Shown: positions 1 to 13,748 of the stretch, one piece after another
Layout of the letters: every line of letters starts with the position of its first letter
How positions within the stretch are numbered: the first letter of the stretch is position 1
Source: Prunella strophiata
Taxonomy: Eukaryota > Chordata > Aves > Passeriformes > Prunellidae
Direction: 5' to 3'
DNA length: 64,000 nucleotides
Assembly (NCBI GenBank): GCA_036583965.1
Contig: JAZBQD010000001.1
Span: 15,057,892 to 15,121,891 of the forward strand
Notes under the pieces: generated by a model
What the model was told of the DNA's origin: nothing
The model's database searches: none
Seen by the model: only the letters and a program-made list of their open reading frames with translations
Made by a program: the position numbers and the translations under genes

Positions 1-3000
1 ACTGCTTTTCAGAGGCAGAGACAAATCCTCCCAGTGTTCCTGTGCAATACATTTTGCATTTGGAGCTCTGACTTGGCTGACACTTTTTAAAATATACATA
101 TATATTCAGAGTCAGACAGCTCCCTGGTGACTATTACACAGCTGCAGATGCTGAAGGGCACAAATTATTCCTGCAAAGGTCAACATTACCTTACACTAAA
201 AAATTGTCTTCCTGACCATTCATTCTTTCTTGACTTCCACACTGCGAACAAGTGATGAATTTTTATGATTTCACCACCAGCCATTGGTCATATTATGTAC
301 CTCTTGGGGAGAAGAAGTGAGGAGGTGGAAAGAGACCCCAAACCACATGTAGACACCTAAAGATGTGTCCTTTTTTTGTTTCACAGGATGACATTAAACC
401 AGGAGAGCCAAAGTTTCACTTGCAAGCTGTTGTGGGACTTAATAACAGTCAGTGCAAGTGAGCCACAGAATGAATCTTATAAAAGGGATGCAAGGATGTG
501 TCCAGGCAGCCCAAATTTAAACTCATATTCAAAGTCTACTGTTTCCTACTGGCTGGCCAGTTCAGAAGGCAAGGAGCCAAGCAGCAGATCTGAGACCTTT
601 GTGGAAGTTAGTTGGGCAATTTTAATATCGCCCAGAGCTGCTTAGCAGTAAGTGAAATTCCCCAGGCAGAACCTGTGTGGAGGATAGGACATTCTGCTTC
701 ATGAAGGAATATGCTACTTTAAAATGTGATTACATTCAGATGTGGGATGAAAGACAGAAAAATTAGAAGTTCCTCATGACTTTCCTTTAACTGACTGAAA
801 TATTATATTCACCTACATTGAAAAATTTTAGTTTGGTTATTGCAATACTGAAAGCAGCATAAATTTAAAAGATCTCCACTTCAAAAATGAAAGCTTATGT
901 GTTGCAAGCTTCATAAGAATCCCTTCTTACTTTTTTCTTCTGCTCCATATTCGCCTTAAAATTGATATCATTGCATCAAATGTTTTTATTTCAACTGAAA
1001 TTGAAAAAAAAAAGGTTCCCTCAAAGAGTTTCCTATTAGCTTTTCCCACTGACTACTGCACACACTGCTTTGTCCAACAGAAAATGGATGAAGAAAGAAT
1101 TGGCTGTTGTTTAACACTTTATTAAAAATGCTCAGCTCCTCTAATACCACAGGAGACATAGAATGGAGTAGAATTCACAGGCTGCAGGCAAGAACTTTCT
1201 CCCCTTTTGTCAGAGCAGGCAGCATGTAGAGTCTGGCCCTAATCAGATTAGGTTGTGCATATTTATAAACATCTGAAGGCCATAAAGAAAGACTCCCAAT
1301 TAAAAGATACTCTGGATTTGCTTCTGCAAGAGTTGCAGAAAAACATGGCGATTAACATTTCCATTAGAGACTGGGTTTGGCACAAACCCCACTTGTTGAG
1401 CTGGGTCCTCTGGAAATCTCTTTTCTACCAGAATGTATCCCTGGGTTCTTTTCAGATACATTGAAAAAACATGTCCCATTTGATCTGGGTGTATGAAATT
1501 ACACAATGCCATGTCACTGCATGGGATGTAACCCCACGTAATGTAATGCACATTCAAGCTAAACTCTCTTTTCCATTATGGGCAGGAGTAAATTACAGAT
1601 AGGAGTTTACCATAATTAACCACAAACTGGCAGTAAGGCCTATTTTCTGTCTTTGTAGATTACTATCAAGTTACCTAAGCCCTTCTCGAGCTTACTTTTA
1701 AAAGTAGTTAAGAATATAAAAGATATTTAAGATGAATCCATTCTCTGGAAAAACATGTTGTGTGAACCATCCAAGCTATTTGGAATGGAGAATGAATCCA
1801 AGATGCTGGCTAGGTGTGGTCTGTTTGGTCAACAGCCCAACCCTGCCCACAGTTTTTCACAAAAATATTTAACTTATTATTTTCCCAGTTATTCCTCAAT
1901 TAAGATCTGTGCTGTTGTTACCTCTTAACAACAGCACAGGGCTGAACTCATGTCCAGCAGCTGCCCACAATGTGTCTCCTACAGCTGAAATCACTTCATC
2001 ATTTATTATTCCAAAACACTAAATAAGGGCAGACATTTTCCTAAAGAATTGATTTTTAAGGGCTCAGTATCAATCAGTTCTTTTTGCCTTTGATCCTCAG
2101 TAATCAGGGAGCCAAAACATTTAGAGAATTCAATATGTGGCCCATTTAAAGATATTCTAGACTTTCTGGTGCTCCCATGAACCAGCTCTTTGCTTTAGAC
2201 AATCAGCAAACTTTTTATTAATTGGATGCTTTATCAGCACGCAAGGCAAACTCACAGCAGTGTTTCTCTGAGGCAGATCTAGAAAAGTAAGCACCCTAAT
2301 TGGGCCATTTGCATTTTAATACTGCAGCTCTGATTAGCAATGCTCTGTCAAAGCACAGGTGCTGAGCCTTCCCAGTGCAAAGTCTCCACTGCCACTTATG
2401 GCCCACAGATCCATCTGCAGACCACATCCACCCATCCCTGGCTTCAAGCACTGGAGGAGCTCCAGTTCATTCTTCTGAAGGGTTTTTTGTGGGTCAGTTT
2501 AGCAATGAATCCAATCTTTTAAAGCACCATCTTACCAAATCCATTTCTTCTTGTAAAATGGACCTTTCCAACACCTCATGATTTAACTCACAATGTCTTA
2601 GTTTCAATTGCCTCTTATTTTACTTTATTAAGTGAAATACTGTCCAGCCACTACAAAACATTGGTGTAATTTATTCAAATGCAACCTGCCCTGTGAGCAA
2701 GAACCAGAATCTCATAAAAGCAGCTGCATCTGTATTGATATTTCACTTTGGAAGATGCACTTTGGCTGTCCTGGAATGTGTTCAGGTGGGGAGAGGAGGA
2801 AGGAGGCATGTATTTATCATCAGAATACAGAGAAAATAATACAGATAAAAATTCCTGCAGAAAAAAATTTTAAAGTCTTTCTTGAAAAAAAGAAAAACCA
2901 ACCTTACAGTGTGGACTTCCACATTATTATTATTACTAGTACTACTGGAATTACAGTTCTGGACATGCCTCAGGAAGGAAGCACATATGATCACACAACA

Positions 3001-6000
3001 CCTGCAGACTGCTGTGTCAAACAGGATGGGAAAATCACCTGCTCACAGCACAAAAAGACTTTTCTATCACATATTGTAAAACAAGATGCTGTAAGTGCCC
3101 TGGAGGAGCTGCCTTTTCATTGCTGAGCCCTGTTATAACACTGTTCCTCATGTAATTCTCACTCAGGCTAATAACATATGATTTCAAGTCATTTCCAGGC
3201 TATAATAAAAGTGGGGAAAAAAAGCTTGAAGTGGTGCCAAAGAGACCCAGTGGTTTTGTGGACCTTGGGCCCTGTGTTATGGAACAAAACCCAGAGTACA
3301 ATGAATTAATTAAAAAGATAATTCTTCAGGTTAGTTTTGATACAAGAATTGAGCACAATGGTAATTAAATTATTAAAATTTTAGTACTGACTTGAAACAA
3401 AATATGTGAAAAAATATCTCTCTTCTTCTATTCCTCCAAGCATTAAAAACACCCCTGCTACTTTTGAAACCAGCAATCACTTTCTAACAAGTGCACAGAA
3501 AATCAGCAGAAAGTTGATTGGTTTCTGCACCAAACCTGTTATCATCAAAATATCAAGAGCACAAATCAATGTCCATAAACCTGTCCTCTTTCCTGAGCTG
3601 AGCCTCATCAACAACAAAAACAAAGCTTCAAGCCTCAGTTTCAGCTTTGTGGGCATCTCTAGTGCCTCTCTGCATAACCTGTAGATTCACAACAATAAAT
3701 CCCATTTCTTTTATATTCAATGGAATCAATAAGCCAAAACAAGCTTGGTAATTTTGTGCAGGATTCTTGAGGCTGGGATGGATGGGTTTGCCATCCAGTT
3801 GCTTTCTGCATTAGGTTTATTTATTTATCAGGTATATTTCAGAGACACCCAACTACCTCAGAGTGAGGACACAGCCTTCTTTCTGATGAAGAGCCTTCCC
3901 AGAGGAGGCCTGCTTGGAGATTTAGAAGCAAATTCTCGTGACTGAATCATCATCGTTCAATTGTTCTCCATTAAAAATAATTTTATTATGTAAACAATTA
4001 AGTTCAATTATATGGACTTAGAAAGCTTTTAGTCCAACTTGCTCTTGCAGTGACATGTTATAACATAAGCCTTAACACCACTTCTGAGAAGGCAGTACCC
4101 AAAAAAACCACTTTTCTTAGGTTACAATAATCCTCTGGGTCCGTTCCTGAGCTGCCACGAAATCTGGTGGGACACGTGCAGAGAGCAGGGATGTGTCAGA
4201 AACTTCACCCCTTCCCTGGCTTCCCAACCCTTCCTCTGCAGGAACAACCTCAAACACACCCAGAGCCCTCTGGAAGGCACAAGGGAGCCTGACATGGGAC
4301 AGGGTTCTTCCCCCAGGAGGGTCACAGCCACCACATCCCACCCAGAGGGACAGCTCTTCATTCAAAGAGCTGAGCTCTGCTCAGGTTTGCTTCACAAAGC
4401 CCAAACAGAACACATCAGTGAGACATTCCCCATTTTGGATGCCTGGTGTCAGCCACACAGGAAGCTGAATTAACGTGGACTTGCTTGGGCACTCACACTA
4501 ATCACATTTCCTGGGGTCTAGGAGCTGCTCTCACTTGCCAGTTTGACCACTCTGTGTTCTCCTCTCACAGCCTGAAGGACTTGCTAGAAGTTAATTCAAA
4601 TTTTTCTATGTTTGCACAAATATTTAATTGACTAAAATAAAGTATTTCCATAAATACTTCCAGATTGAAGGCTTGTTCTCTCTGAAAGTTCTTTTCTTAA
4701 AAAAGGAGTTCACCTCCACCTAAATTAATTTCAGCATCTTCCTTCTGGAGTAAGGGAAAAAAAAATAATGTCACATCTGTGTAAGTTACTAAGCTAACTT
4801 GGAGATAAGTCCTCCAGTGGACAAGCAGCTGCTTTCTCTCCCCTCTCTTTACATTTAATATCATTGTATGTCATCTTAACAGCTGTATTTACTACAAATT
4901 CCCTGTGAAGCTTTTGGGTCATTCACTTTCCAAAAGCATAACCCAGAAATGCACACTCAGGGCGTTAATGCTCACCCTGGCTTGACTCACACTCATAATG
5001 GCTCCTTGGGTGATTAGCAGTTCTCATCATCAGGCCCTACATGATTTAAAAAAAAAAAAAACAAAACAACAAAACCAAAAAAAAACCCTTAATGGCAATA
5101 AAAATATTAGGAGTCAGCTATTTCATACTAATGACTTGTTAATGTAACATTATTGCTGGTGCTTTAAGCACTGTTGTCCTTAGATGCTGCACTGCATTCA
5201 TGAAGGACTTTGGGAAAAAAGAGTATGGTGCTGAGACTTATTGCATTAAGAGATCGGTTTAACAGATTGTTTAGTTTTGGTAATATAATTTGACATCTAA
5301 ACATAAGCTGAGAGGGATCTCCCACAAAACCTTTGATAATATGATTCATTGTCAAATGTTTGTTTTGCCTATCTGGTACTCATTAATTAATTCTTTTTAA
5401 TATATCTTGGATTTACTGATTTGGAAAAAGAGAATTATTCTTATTGATGTTGCTAAAATATCCAGGTGGCTTGAATTTCACCAACTAGATGGTATAATCT
5501 AGCACATTTGTGTAGACCTAATCAAATCTCTACTAACAGATGTGAAGAGCCCAGCATGGGAGCAAATGTTTGTGTCTATATGATAATTAAATTACCTCAA
5601 TAAAGAGAATAAATGAACAATGATGACTATAGTTTTTCTAAACCTAGGTTATCTTCCTCATGCACAGCCTCTATTAACCCCTTTAGAAATTGATAAAACT
5701 TGAAGTTTTTCAGAATGAACCATGGTTTTCAGGTAGTGCCTGTGATTAAATCTATTGACCAGGCAATGTGATTAAGTATTCCTATGCATCACTATTAATG
5801 AAAACCAAATAAATAATAAGTTCTGCACTAAAGATATGCTATGTGCAGTGCATTTCATTTCACATAAACAGTTGTGACACCATCAGTCTGTGTTTTAATT
5901 CATCTTTTATTTCTCTCGTTCTTGGGGAATTGTTTTGATGATTATCACAGCATTCTTAAACATCTTTGTCCAAATTTTAAATGTGCTCACATCTTTAGCA

Positions 6001-8787
6001 GGGCTGTGTCCTTCATATAAGCTGGATGTGGCTGGATGGGCATTGAGTGACCCAAGTGCTGCCAAGGATTTTCAAAACCTGGCCCTCTAAATCCAGTTCG
6101 CGATGCAACCAGACAGAAAACATCATTTCAAAGTGCAACAAAAACCTCTAGTATAATACATTCCTGAATATTCATTTCCCTAGAATTCACTTTAGGGAGG
6201 TCTATGAAAGCAAATTTCATGAGATAAAAAGGCATTTTAAACCCTTCTTTGTTTTGAAGGTGGCCTGGTGGCAATGAGATGCTTCCCCAAGCCAGGGGAG
6301 CCACCCTGGGCAGCAGCATTGCTTTGCTATCACCAGGCAGGCCGAGCTGCAGCTGGAGTTCAGATCACTCCTGACCATGTTTTTGCTACAAACAGGGGAA
6401 CAGTTCTTTCTCTGTTCACTCCAAGGCGTGCTCTGACCTTGCTGGAGGCTAAGTAATGTCACCAGCTGCATGTGTAACATGGTCACTGGTGATGAAAAGT
6501 GAACCAGCACAGCTCGCCTAGGGATGCAACCTCTTTTAACATATCTAACATTCCTGCAGGTGTGGTGGCTTTATTTGTGTGTTTTACTGTGTTTGTTTAT
6601 TTGCCTGACTAACTAACTCATGTCCTCCTGCCCAGTGCAGATAGAGCCTTCTTATTTAACATTCCTGAAACTCTGAGTGTTTAGGATATAGATTGTTTCC
6701 AGTCTCAGGATGTAAAAGACATGGGATAGAAGCAAGAGAGATTAGGGCTCTTTTCCTCAAAGTTAAACAACTGGATTGGTTTTCAGGCAATGGGGCCCTG
6801 AAACAGCTAAATAAAAATAGTCCTGTACTTACAAGGAACTCACAGATTGTATTTCTAGAAGACCTGACCGAGGGGCAGGTTTGACCAGCAGCACTTGGGA
6901 ATAGCCCAAACACATAAAACAGTTATCTCCTGGTGTCATAAAGTGATCTTTAGTCAGCTGAAGTGAGGTAGCAGCAAGGTTTGGAGTAATTTGGGAGGCT
7001 AATTATATCCTCTTTGTACTTAAATGAATCTTTCTACTGAGCCTTCTATGCTGTGGCAGAGAAACAAAGCCCAGTCACTCCCAGCTCAGTGCATCCCAAA
7101 CTTCAGTTTTTGAGAGGTCCTGCAAGGATGCTTTCATTGGACTTCATTGCATGAACAGAGAAACAGTGCTGGAGCTTGCTGAAAACCACTCAAAAACCCA
7201 CAGAATTTGAAACAAACAAGTTCTCTCTCAGGAGTCCCAGACAAAGACTTTTTCTGATTATTCACATTCACATAGAAATCCATCTCTTCCATGGAATGTA
7301 CACATACAGACTCTATCAACCAAATTATCTCTTTTCAATCTGTGTAGCTCTAACAGAAATATAACAACTACTTTCTTCCTTGTCCACCTATTCAAAACAG
7401 GGCCTGATATTAATAATGTTATTCTCTTTTGAAATGTTCCCTTCAAGGAAGGATTCGGGGAAGTTTGTCCTGATTAGATTTGGATTCAAGCCCACAAAAA
7501 CAAGTAGAGAGAATGGTCTTCTGCTGCCCCACAAACTTCCCAGCTAGGCCAGAGGCACTGCCCAAATTTACCATAAAATAAATAATCTTTTAACAGGGAA
7601 TAAGGAAGGACAGCTGCAAGTGTATTTGTGACACCAACACAATTACTAAAATTATTTGTTCAGTTTGGAGAATGGGAGCAAAAGAGAGAAAGTGCTGGTG
7701 TGGATTGGTTTGGTTTTGCTCCTTCTTGGTGGATGTAGATGTTTTGGAGTGACTGAGTGTTCCACATCAGTGCCAGAAATAGCAGGAACACTGGACTTTT
7801 CCCATTCAAATATCTCCTGCTCTCTAAGAGGTCACCAGCTCAGAACCTGGGGTAACAGGAGAAGGAAATAAAATTGGAATCCACCCATTTGCCATCTGAA
7901 CATCACTCAGACTACCAGGTCTTGGATTTCTCTCCTCCTCACCCAGGTCAACAACACTTGTGGAGATCTGTTTTGGAAGTTTGCTGAGGCAGGGTCCTAC
8001 ACTTCCTTCACTTTTATTTCTGCCTCCTTATTTCACAGCCTTGGCACTGAGACCACCCCAGGCCCTTTCCTGAAGGACCAAGTCCTAAAAGTGAATTTGG
8101 GGTGCAACTGAAGCAGAGGAATGGCCAGATACCTCCTGAGACATCAACTCCCCTTCTGTCCTTCTGCACTCATTTCAGTGGCTTGCTTCAAATTCCTCAG
8201 ACAGGTTTTTATCTTTTCACTTCCATCCTGTCTACTTTCACTTTGTGTTGTTCTGAAGACTCAGAATTGTTCTCAGAACAAGAAAGAATTTCTGCTTTTC
8301 CCCTTCACTCTGCTAAGACTTCCCCATGAGTCACTCTGTGTTTTCCTAAACCCCCCTTCAAGGTTCCTCATTGTGCAAGCAGGTTTTAGTGCAGGTTTTC
8401 ATAAACACATCTGAGTTACACAAGTGGGATTTTTTTTTTAAGTGGAAACAGGCTCAGCAATTTGTAAATATGCTTTGGTTGAAAAGGAGTTAAAAATACA
8501 GTCAAAGAGACTTTGCTTCCCTCCTTTCTCCCATGGTTCATGACCTTTGCTTTTTTCAACTTCCTCAATTTAGTTTCAGTAAATTGTCACAGAATGGCAC
8601 AACACCTGCCTTGGGTACTTGAGAAATTGACTTTTCCTGCAAATTACCCTGATCAGTGACCTTGTCTGGCTACTAAAGGGGTTTGCAGAAGCAGTGTAGC
8701 TTTATGTGTGGCCATCTTCCATCTTCTGATTGGTATTTAGCCCTTTGAAGTTCACTTATCTCCTTAATGTGCAGCTACCTTTGGGGG
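1..8787. other. Unique AT-rich intergenic DNA
   Basis: No exon, RNA gene or transposon was recognised. The longest frame (164 codons, 2632-3126 plus) has Cys- and Lys-rich chance composition, no splice context and no family resemblance. A modest GC-rich patch lies at 4140-4350. An A-rich run at 5048-5087 is listed separately. Confidence 0.6.
5048..5087. repeat. A-rich simple sequence
   Basis: An A run followed by ACAAAACAACAAAACC and a further A run. Low complexity, with no adjoining element recognised. Confidence 0.8.
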
Positions 8788-8850
8788 AAAAAAAAAAAAA
8801 AAAAAGAAAAAGAAAAAAAAAAGAAAAAGGAAGAAAAAGGTTAAAAGAGG
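8788..8850. repeat. A-rich, partly purine-only tract
   Basis: An A run of 18, then AAAAAG-type repeats continuing as GGAAGAAAAAGG. It is responsible for a poly-Phe frame on the minus strand. Confidence 0.85.
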
Positions 8851-10431
8851 CCATGGTACACTTGTCATATCTGAAACCAAAATACTAACAGTAAAACAAA
8901 GTGTGCTCCATCCTGGAAGGTGCACACAGAAATGTAAGCTGAAAGGCTCCACTGATCCTCCTTTCCAGAAGAATGTCTATAATTTCTTTTTCTCTTTAGA
9001 TGTTAAATGTTCAGATACTAGTTGTCATTGTTGCAGTTGAGTTGTGTTCACTAGAAAGGATTTAACAAGGCTGACCTTTCCTTCCTATCCTTCACTTTCT
9101 TTTTTTTTTTTTTTTTCAATCTGTTGTAAAAGCCACTTCTCTGAGGAAAAAGCAAATATCTGCTCCTCCCCACACTGCACAAGTGTTGGGGCAGAGGTTA
9201 CTTCTGGAAACCTAAAAGGTGAATTTCTTTTTTGTGCTGAAGCTTTGATTTCACACTGACATGTAAAGGGGTTATTTGTTTAATTAATTATTAATTGCTG
9301 TGGTGTCCAACAGGTGCCAGGTCTCAAGTGCAGTCCCTGGGGCAAGCAGCCCAAGGGGAAGCGTGGTTCACAGCAACCTTGGGCAAATTGGCCCAGGAGA
9401 AAGTTCTGGAGCTACTTCCCATGTCCTTGTCAAATATCAAAGAAAAACAGTTAAAATGTAAACTTATATCAAGCATTGTGCTTAATTCTGACAAGCTTTT
9501 AGGATCAAATTGCAGACTTTGGTCAACAAAGGGGAATTAGGCTGGGCTCTTCAGTGGAGGGAAGGTGGGACAGCTGCTTGAGAGCTCCATGCATAACTCT
9601 CATCTTATTTTTCACATCTGTTCTGTTTAATTTAGCTAAGCACTTTGAGTCACAACTTGTGGCTGAAAATTTGAATCTTATTTTACCTGGGACTCAGACT
9701 GATATTCTAGATCTTAGAAGGAAATTAAAAAATGCCTGAAAGATTACATTATCTAATAAATTTCCCCCATCCCACTCTCTTTATTTTTGCAACTGGTGAA
9801 GATTTATTGCTTAATTGCAATTTAAGAAAAATTTTAATGCAGTCAAATGCAAATTCTGTTTGCATATGTGGGATGATATTTCTTCCTCTCCTTCTTTCCC
9901 CCTTATCTTAAAAAAAGAAATTAACTGAAAAAAGTCCCCCAAAGAAGTTTTGAAGTAAGGAAAAAACAGCAGAGAACTGTTTTCTTTATTTATATTGCTG
10001 TCCTTATCCTGTCTTGCCAGATCCCCTCTCAAGATTTGTGATTTTAACCTTCTAACATCATCCTGAGCTGCAGAAATATTGCCCTTGTTTTAGAGAGAGG
10101 GGAAATTAAGACAGAGGGCTCATAACCCAAGAGGTCCATGGCCATGGGCACTCTGTGAGCTTGGATGAGGGAAGATCTCCAGCCTGCTGAGCCCCAGAGG
10201 AGCTGCAGGGAAAAACAGAACCCATCACTGCTCACACAGGATCCACATGGGCTCTGTGGCAGCACAGAGAGAGCATCTCAAGAGCATCAGGACAGCAGCA
10301 CCTGCTCCTCCCTCAGATCCCTGCTCTCATCCCCTCTGCCCAGCACTCCCCAGGCACCCAGGGAGCTGCTGGGATGCTGCAGGCAGGTTCTGCCCCTGGT
10401 GCCTCCTTTCCCTCTGGAGCTTGTGGGGTGT
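8851..10431. other. Intergenic DNA, GC-rich at its right end
   Basis: AT-rich to about 10130, then a GC-rich stretch (10140-10431) with CAG- and CTG-rich sequence running into LTR copy 1. Overlapping frames of 64-122 codons at 10165-10655 straddle the LTR boundary and are not genes. Confidence 0.55.
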
Positions 10432-11018
10432 TGTCAGAACCCAGGTCATCCCTCTGGCTGCCCTGGATGGCTCCAGCCCCTGGCAGGGGGCTCAGAGACC
10501 TTGGCACAGAGCCCAAGACCCCTGTGCCTTTGATCTTGAGCCATGGAAAAAATTACCAACCTTATATGAAGAGTTGCAAGCCACAAAAATTAAGTAGAGT
10601 AGGAATTAGTTTATCACAAAGTGAAAAAGTAGAATTTTGGGGTTTTTTAGAATAAGGGTTCAGGGGTCAAGATGGAGGAATTTGGGTGTGTTCTGTCCTT
10701 CTTCCTCCTTCTTCACAGCCTCCGTCTTCTGGGTGATGGTGGCACTTTTGGATTGGCTTAGAGCAGAGTTGGACTGTGTAACACAGGTGATGGGTATTGG
10801 AAAGTAACTGTAAATAATGTACAGGTAGTTTTTAGTATAAAAAGACACCACCACCCCAGAGGTGGGCAGTGTGCCTGGGACTGACCTGCTGAACAGACCT
10901 GGGCTGGTCAGGGAAAGAATTTGTTAGATAAGAAATAATAAACAACCTTGAAAACTGCACAAGAAGACTCCTGACTCCTTCTGTGGTTCTTGGGCTGGGA
11001 AACAGAAACTTTCAAACA
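10432..11018 (+). mobile_element. Solo LTR of an endogenous retrovirus (ERVL-like, passerine type), copy 1
   Basis: It starts TGTCAGAACCCAG and ends TTTCAAACA, so it has the TG...CA ends of an LTR, about 587 bp long. It contains a TATA box (10836-10843) and an AATAAA signal (10937-10942) in the order expected for U3, R and U5. It aligns over its whole length with 28519-29188 in the same orientation. Shared blocks include the start, CCTTTGAT...CCATGGAAAAAATTACC, GTGAAAAAGTAGAATTTT, a TTCTTCCTCC tract, and AATAAACAACCTT. No internal gag, pol or env sequence adjoins it, so it is a solo LTR left by recombination. Flanking target duplications were not evident. The family assignment to passerine ERVL-like elements is from memory. 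Confidence 0.8.
10836..10843 (+). promoter_or_regulatory. TATA box of LTR copy 1
   Basis: TATAAAAA about 400 bases into the LTR and 94 bases before its AATAAA, as expected for an LTR core promoter. The equivalent site is intact in the second copy at 29009-29016. Confidence 0.55.
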
Positions 11019-11322
11019 CATATTGGGGTCACCTCGAGCTCCTGAGAGACTCCTGACAGGGTTTGTGCTCCCTTCCCCTCCCACAGCCTCAGGATGTTCC
11101 TCAGGATCTTCCTTAGGGCTGGACACAGCCTGAGCCCAGCACAGCCCTCAGTGCTTCACTAATGGGAGCTAATGAGAATAAAAAACCAGGGTGACCCGGG
11201 GCTCCTCTGCTGCCAGAGAGGGCAGGGACAGGAAAGGCTGTGAGCCAGGAGAGCCCCAAAGCCTGATGCACATAGAGCACGGGGATTTGGCTGTGATCTC
11301 CCCTGGCCCAGGGTCAGGCATG
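11019..11322. other. Spacer between LTR copy 1 and the minisatellite
   Basis: Moderately GC-rich unique sequence. Its last ~20 bases (GGCATGGCACTGGGAGCTG) already resemble the repeat unit, so the array probably arose from this kind of sequence. No other feature seen. Confidence 0.5.
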
Positions 11323-13748
11323 GCACTGGGAGCTGTCCCTGCTCTGTCCCTGCACTGGGAGCTGTGTCCAGCTCTGTCCCTGCACTGGGAGCTGTGCCTG
11401 CTCTGTCCCTGCACTGGGAGCTGTGTCCAGCTCTGTCCCTGCACTGGGAGCTGTCCCTGCTCTGTCCCTGCACTGGGAGCTGTGTCCAGCTCTGTCCCTG
11501 CACTGGGAGCTGTGTCCAGCTCTGTCCCTGCACTGGGAGCTGTGCCCAGCTCTGTCCCTGCACTGGGAGCTGTCCCTGCACTGGGAGCTGTCCCTGCTCT
11601 GTCCCTGCACTGGGAGCTGTGTCCAGCTCTGTCCCTGCACTGGGAGCTGTGTCCAGCTCTGTCCCTGCACTGGGAGCTGTGTCCAGCTCTGTCCCTGCAC
11701 TGGGAGCTGTGCCCAGCACTGTCCCTGCACTGGGAGCTGTGTCCAGCTCTGTCCCTGCCTGGGAGCTGTGTCCAGCACTGTCCCTGCACTGGAGCTGTGT
11801 CCAGCACTGTCCCTGCACTGGAGCTGTGTCCAGCTCTGTCCCTGCACTGGAGCTGTGTCCAGCACTGTCCCTGCACTGGAGCTGTGTCCAGCTCTGTCCC
11901 TGCCTGGGAGCTGTGTCCAGCACTGTCCCTGCACTGGGAGCTGTCCCTGCTCTGTCCCTGCACTGGGAGCTGTGTCCAGCACTGTCCCTGCACTGGGAGC
12001 TGTGTCCAGCACTGTCCCTGCACTGGGAGCTGTGTCCAGCTCTGTCCCTGCCTGGGAGCTGTGTCCAGCACTGTCCCTGCACTGGAGCTGTGTCCAGCTC
12101 TGTCCCTGCACTGGAGCTGTGTCCAGCTCTGTCCCTGCACTGGAGCTGTGTCCAGCTCTGTCCCTGCACTGGAGCTGTGTCCAGCACTGTCCCTGCACTG
12201 GAGCTGTGTCCAGCTCTGTCCCTGCAACTGGGAGCTGTGTCCAGCTCTGTCCCTGCAACTGGGAGCTGTGTCCAGCACTGTCCCTGCACTGGGAGCTGTG
12301 TCCAGCACTGTCCCTGCACTGGGAGCTGTGTCCAGCTCTGTCCCTGCCTGGGAGCTGTGTCCAGCACTGTCCCTGCACTGGAGCTGTGTCCAGCTCTGTC
12401 CCTGCACTGGAGCTGTGTCCAGCTCTGTCCCTGCACTGGGAGCTGTCCCTGCTCTGTCCCTGCAACTGGGAGCTGTGTCCAGCACTGTCCCTGCACTGGA
12501 GCTGTGTCCAGCACTGTCCCTGCACTGGAGCTGTGTCCAGCTCTGTCCCTGCACTGGAGCTGTGTCCAGCACTGTCCCTGCACTGGAGCTGTGTCCAGCT
12601 CTGTCCCTGCAACTGGGAGCTGTGTCCAGCTCTGTCCCTGCAACTGGGAGCTGTGTCCAGCACTGTCCCTGCACTGGAGCTGTGTCCAGCTCTGTCCCTG
12701 CAACTGGGAGCTGTGTCCAGCTCTGTCCTGCACTGGGAGCTGTGTCCAGCTCTGTCCTGCACTGGGAGCTGTCCCTGCTCTGTCCCTGCAACTGGGAGCT
12801 GTGTCCAGCACTGTCCCTGCACTGGAGCTGTGTCCAGCTCTGTCCCTGCAACTGGGAGCTGTGTCCAGCACTGTCCCTGCACTGGAGCTGTGTCCAGCAC
12901 TGTCCCTGCACTGGGAGCTGTGTCCAGCTCTGTCCCTGCAACTGGGAGCTGTGTCCAGCACTGTCCCTGCACTGGGAGCTGTGTCCAGCACTGTCCCTGC
13001 ACTGGAGCTGTGTCCAGCACTGTCCCTGCACTGGAGCTGTGTCCAGCTCTGTCCCTGCAACTGGGAGCTGTGTCCAGCTCTGTCCCTGCAACTGGGAGCT
13101 GTGTCCAGCACTGTCCCTGCACTGGGAGCTGTGTCCAGCTCTGTCCCTGCAACTGGGAGCTGTGTCCAGCACTGTCCCTGCACTGGGAGCTGTGTCCAGC
13201 ACTGTCCCTGCACTGGGAGCTGTGTCCAGCTCTGTCCCTGCACTGGGAGCTGTGTCCAGCACTGTCCCTGCACTGGGAGCTGTGTCCAGCACTGTCCCTG
13301 CACTGGGAGCTGTGTCCAGCTCTGTCCCTGCACTGGGAGCTGTGTCCAGCTCTGTCCCTGCACTGGGAGCTGTGTCCAGCTCTGTCCCTGCACTGGGAGC
13401 TGTGTCCAGCACTGTCCCTGCACTGGGAGCTGTCCCTGCTCTGTCCCTGCACTGGGAGCTGTGTCCAGCTCTGTCCCTGCACTGGGAGCTGTGTCCAGCT
13501 CTGTCCCTGCACTGGGAGCTGTCCCTGCTCTGTCCCTGCACTGGAGCTGTGTCCAGCACTGTCCCTGCACTGGGAGCTGTCCCTGCTCTGTCCCTGCAAC
13601 TGGGAGCTGTGTCCAGCTCTGTCCTGCACTGGGAGCTGTCCCTGCTCTGTCCCTGCAACTGGGAGCTGTGTCCAGCTCTGTCCCTGCACTGGGAGCTGTG
13701 TCCAGCACTGTCCCTGCACTGGGAGCTGTGTCCAGCACTGTCCCTGCA
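11323..13748. repeat. GC-rich minisatellite, about 80 units of a 30-bp motif
   Basis: About 2.4 kb of uninterrupted tandem repeat. The plus-strand unit begins AGCTGTGTCCAGCTCTGTCC and ends CTGCACTGGG. Units differ by few changes: CAGCTC or CAGCAC; loss of one G (ACTGGAG, 29 bp); gain of one A (GCAACTGGG, 31 bp); loss of CA (CCTGCCTGGG); loss of one C (TGTCCTGC); a 29-bp form with GTCCCTGCTCTG; and one short 19-bp unit near 11571. The array contains no stop codon in most frames of either strand, which produces open frames of 814 to 914 codons on both strands. These are artefacts of the repeat. The left edge is 305 bp from LTR copy 1. The array ends at CCCCCAGCACGGGGGGG. Confidence 0.95.

Noticed and set aside
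2632..3126. 164-codon plus-strand frame
   Set aside because: No family resemblance, no splice or promoter context, and chance-like composition. One frame of this length is not surprising in 64 kb read six ways.
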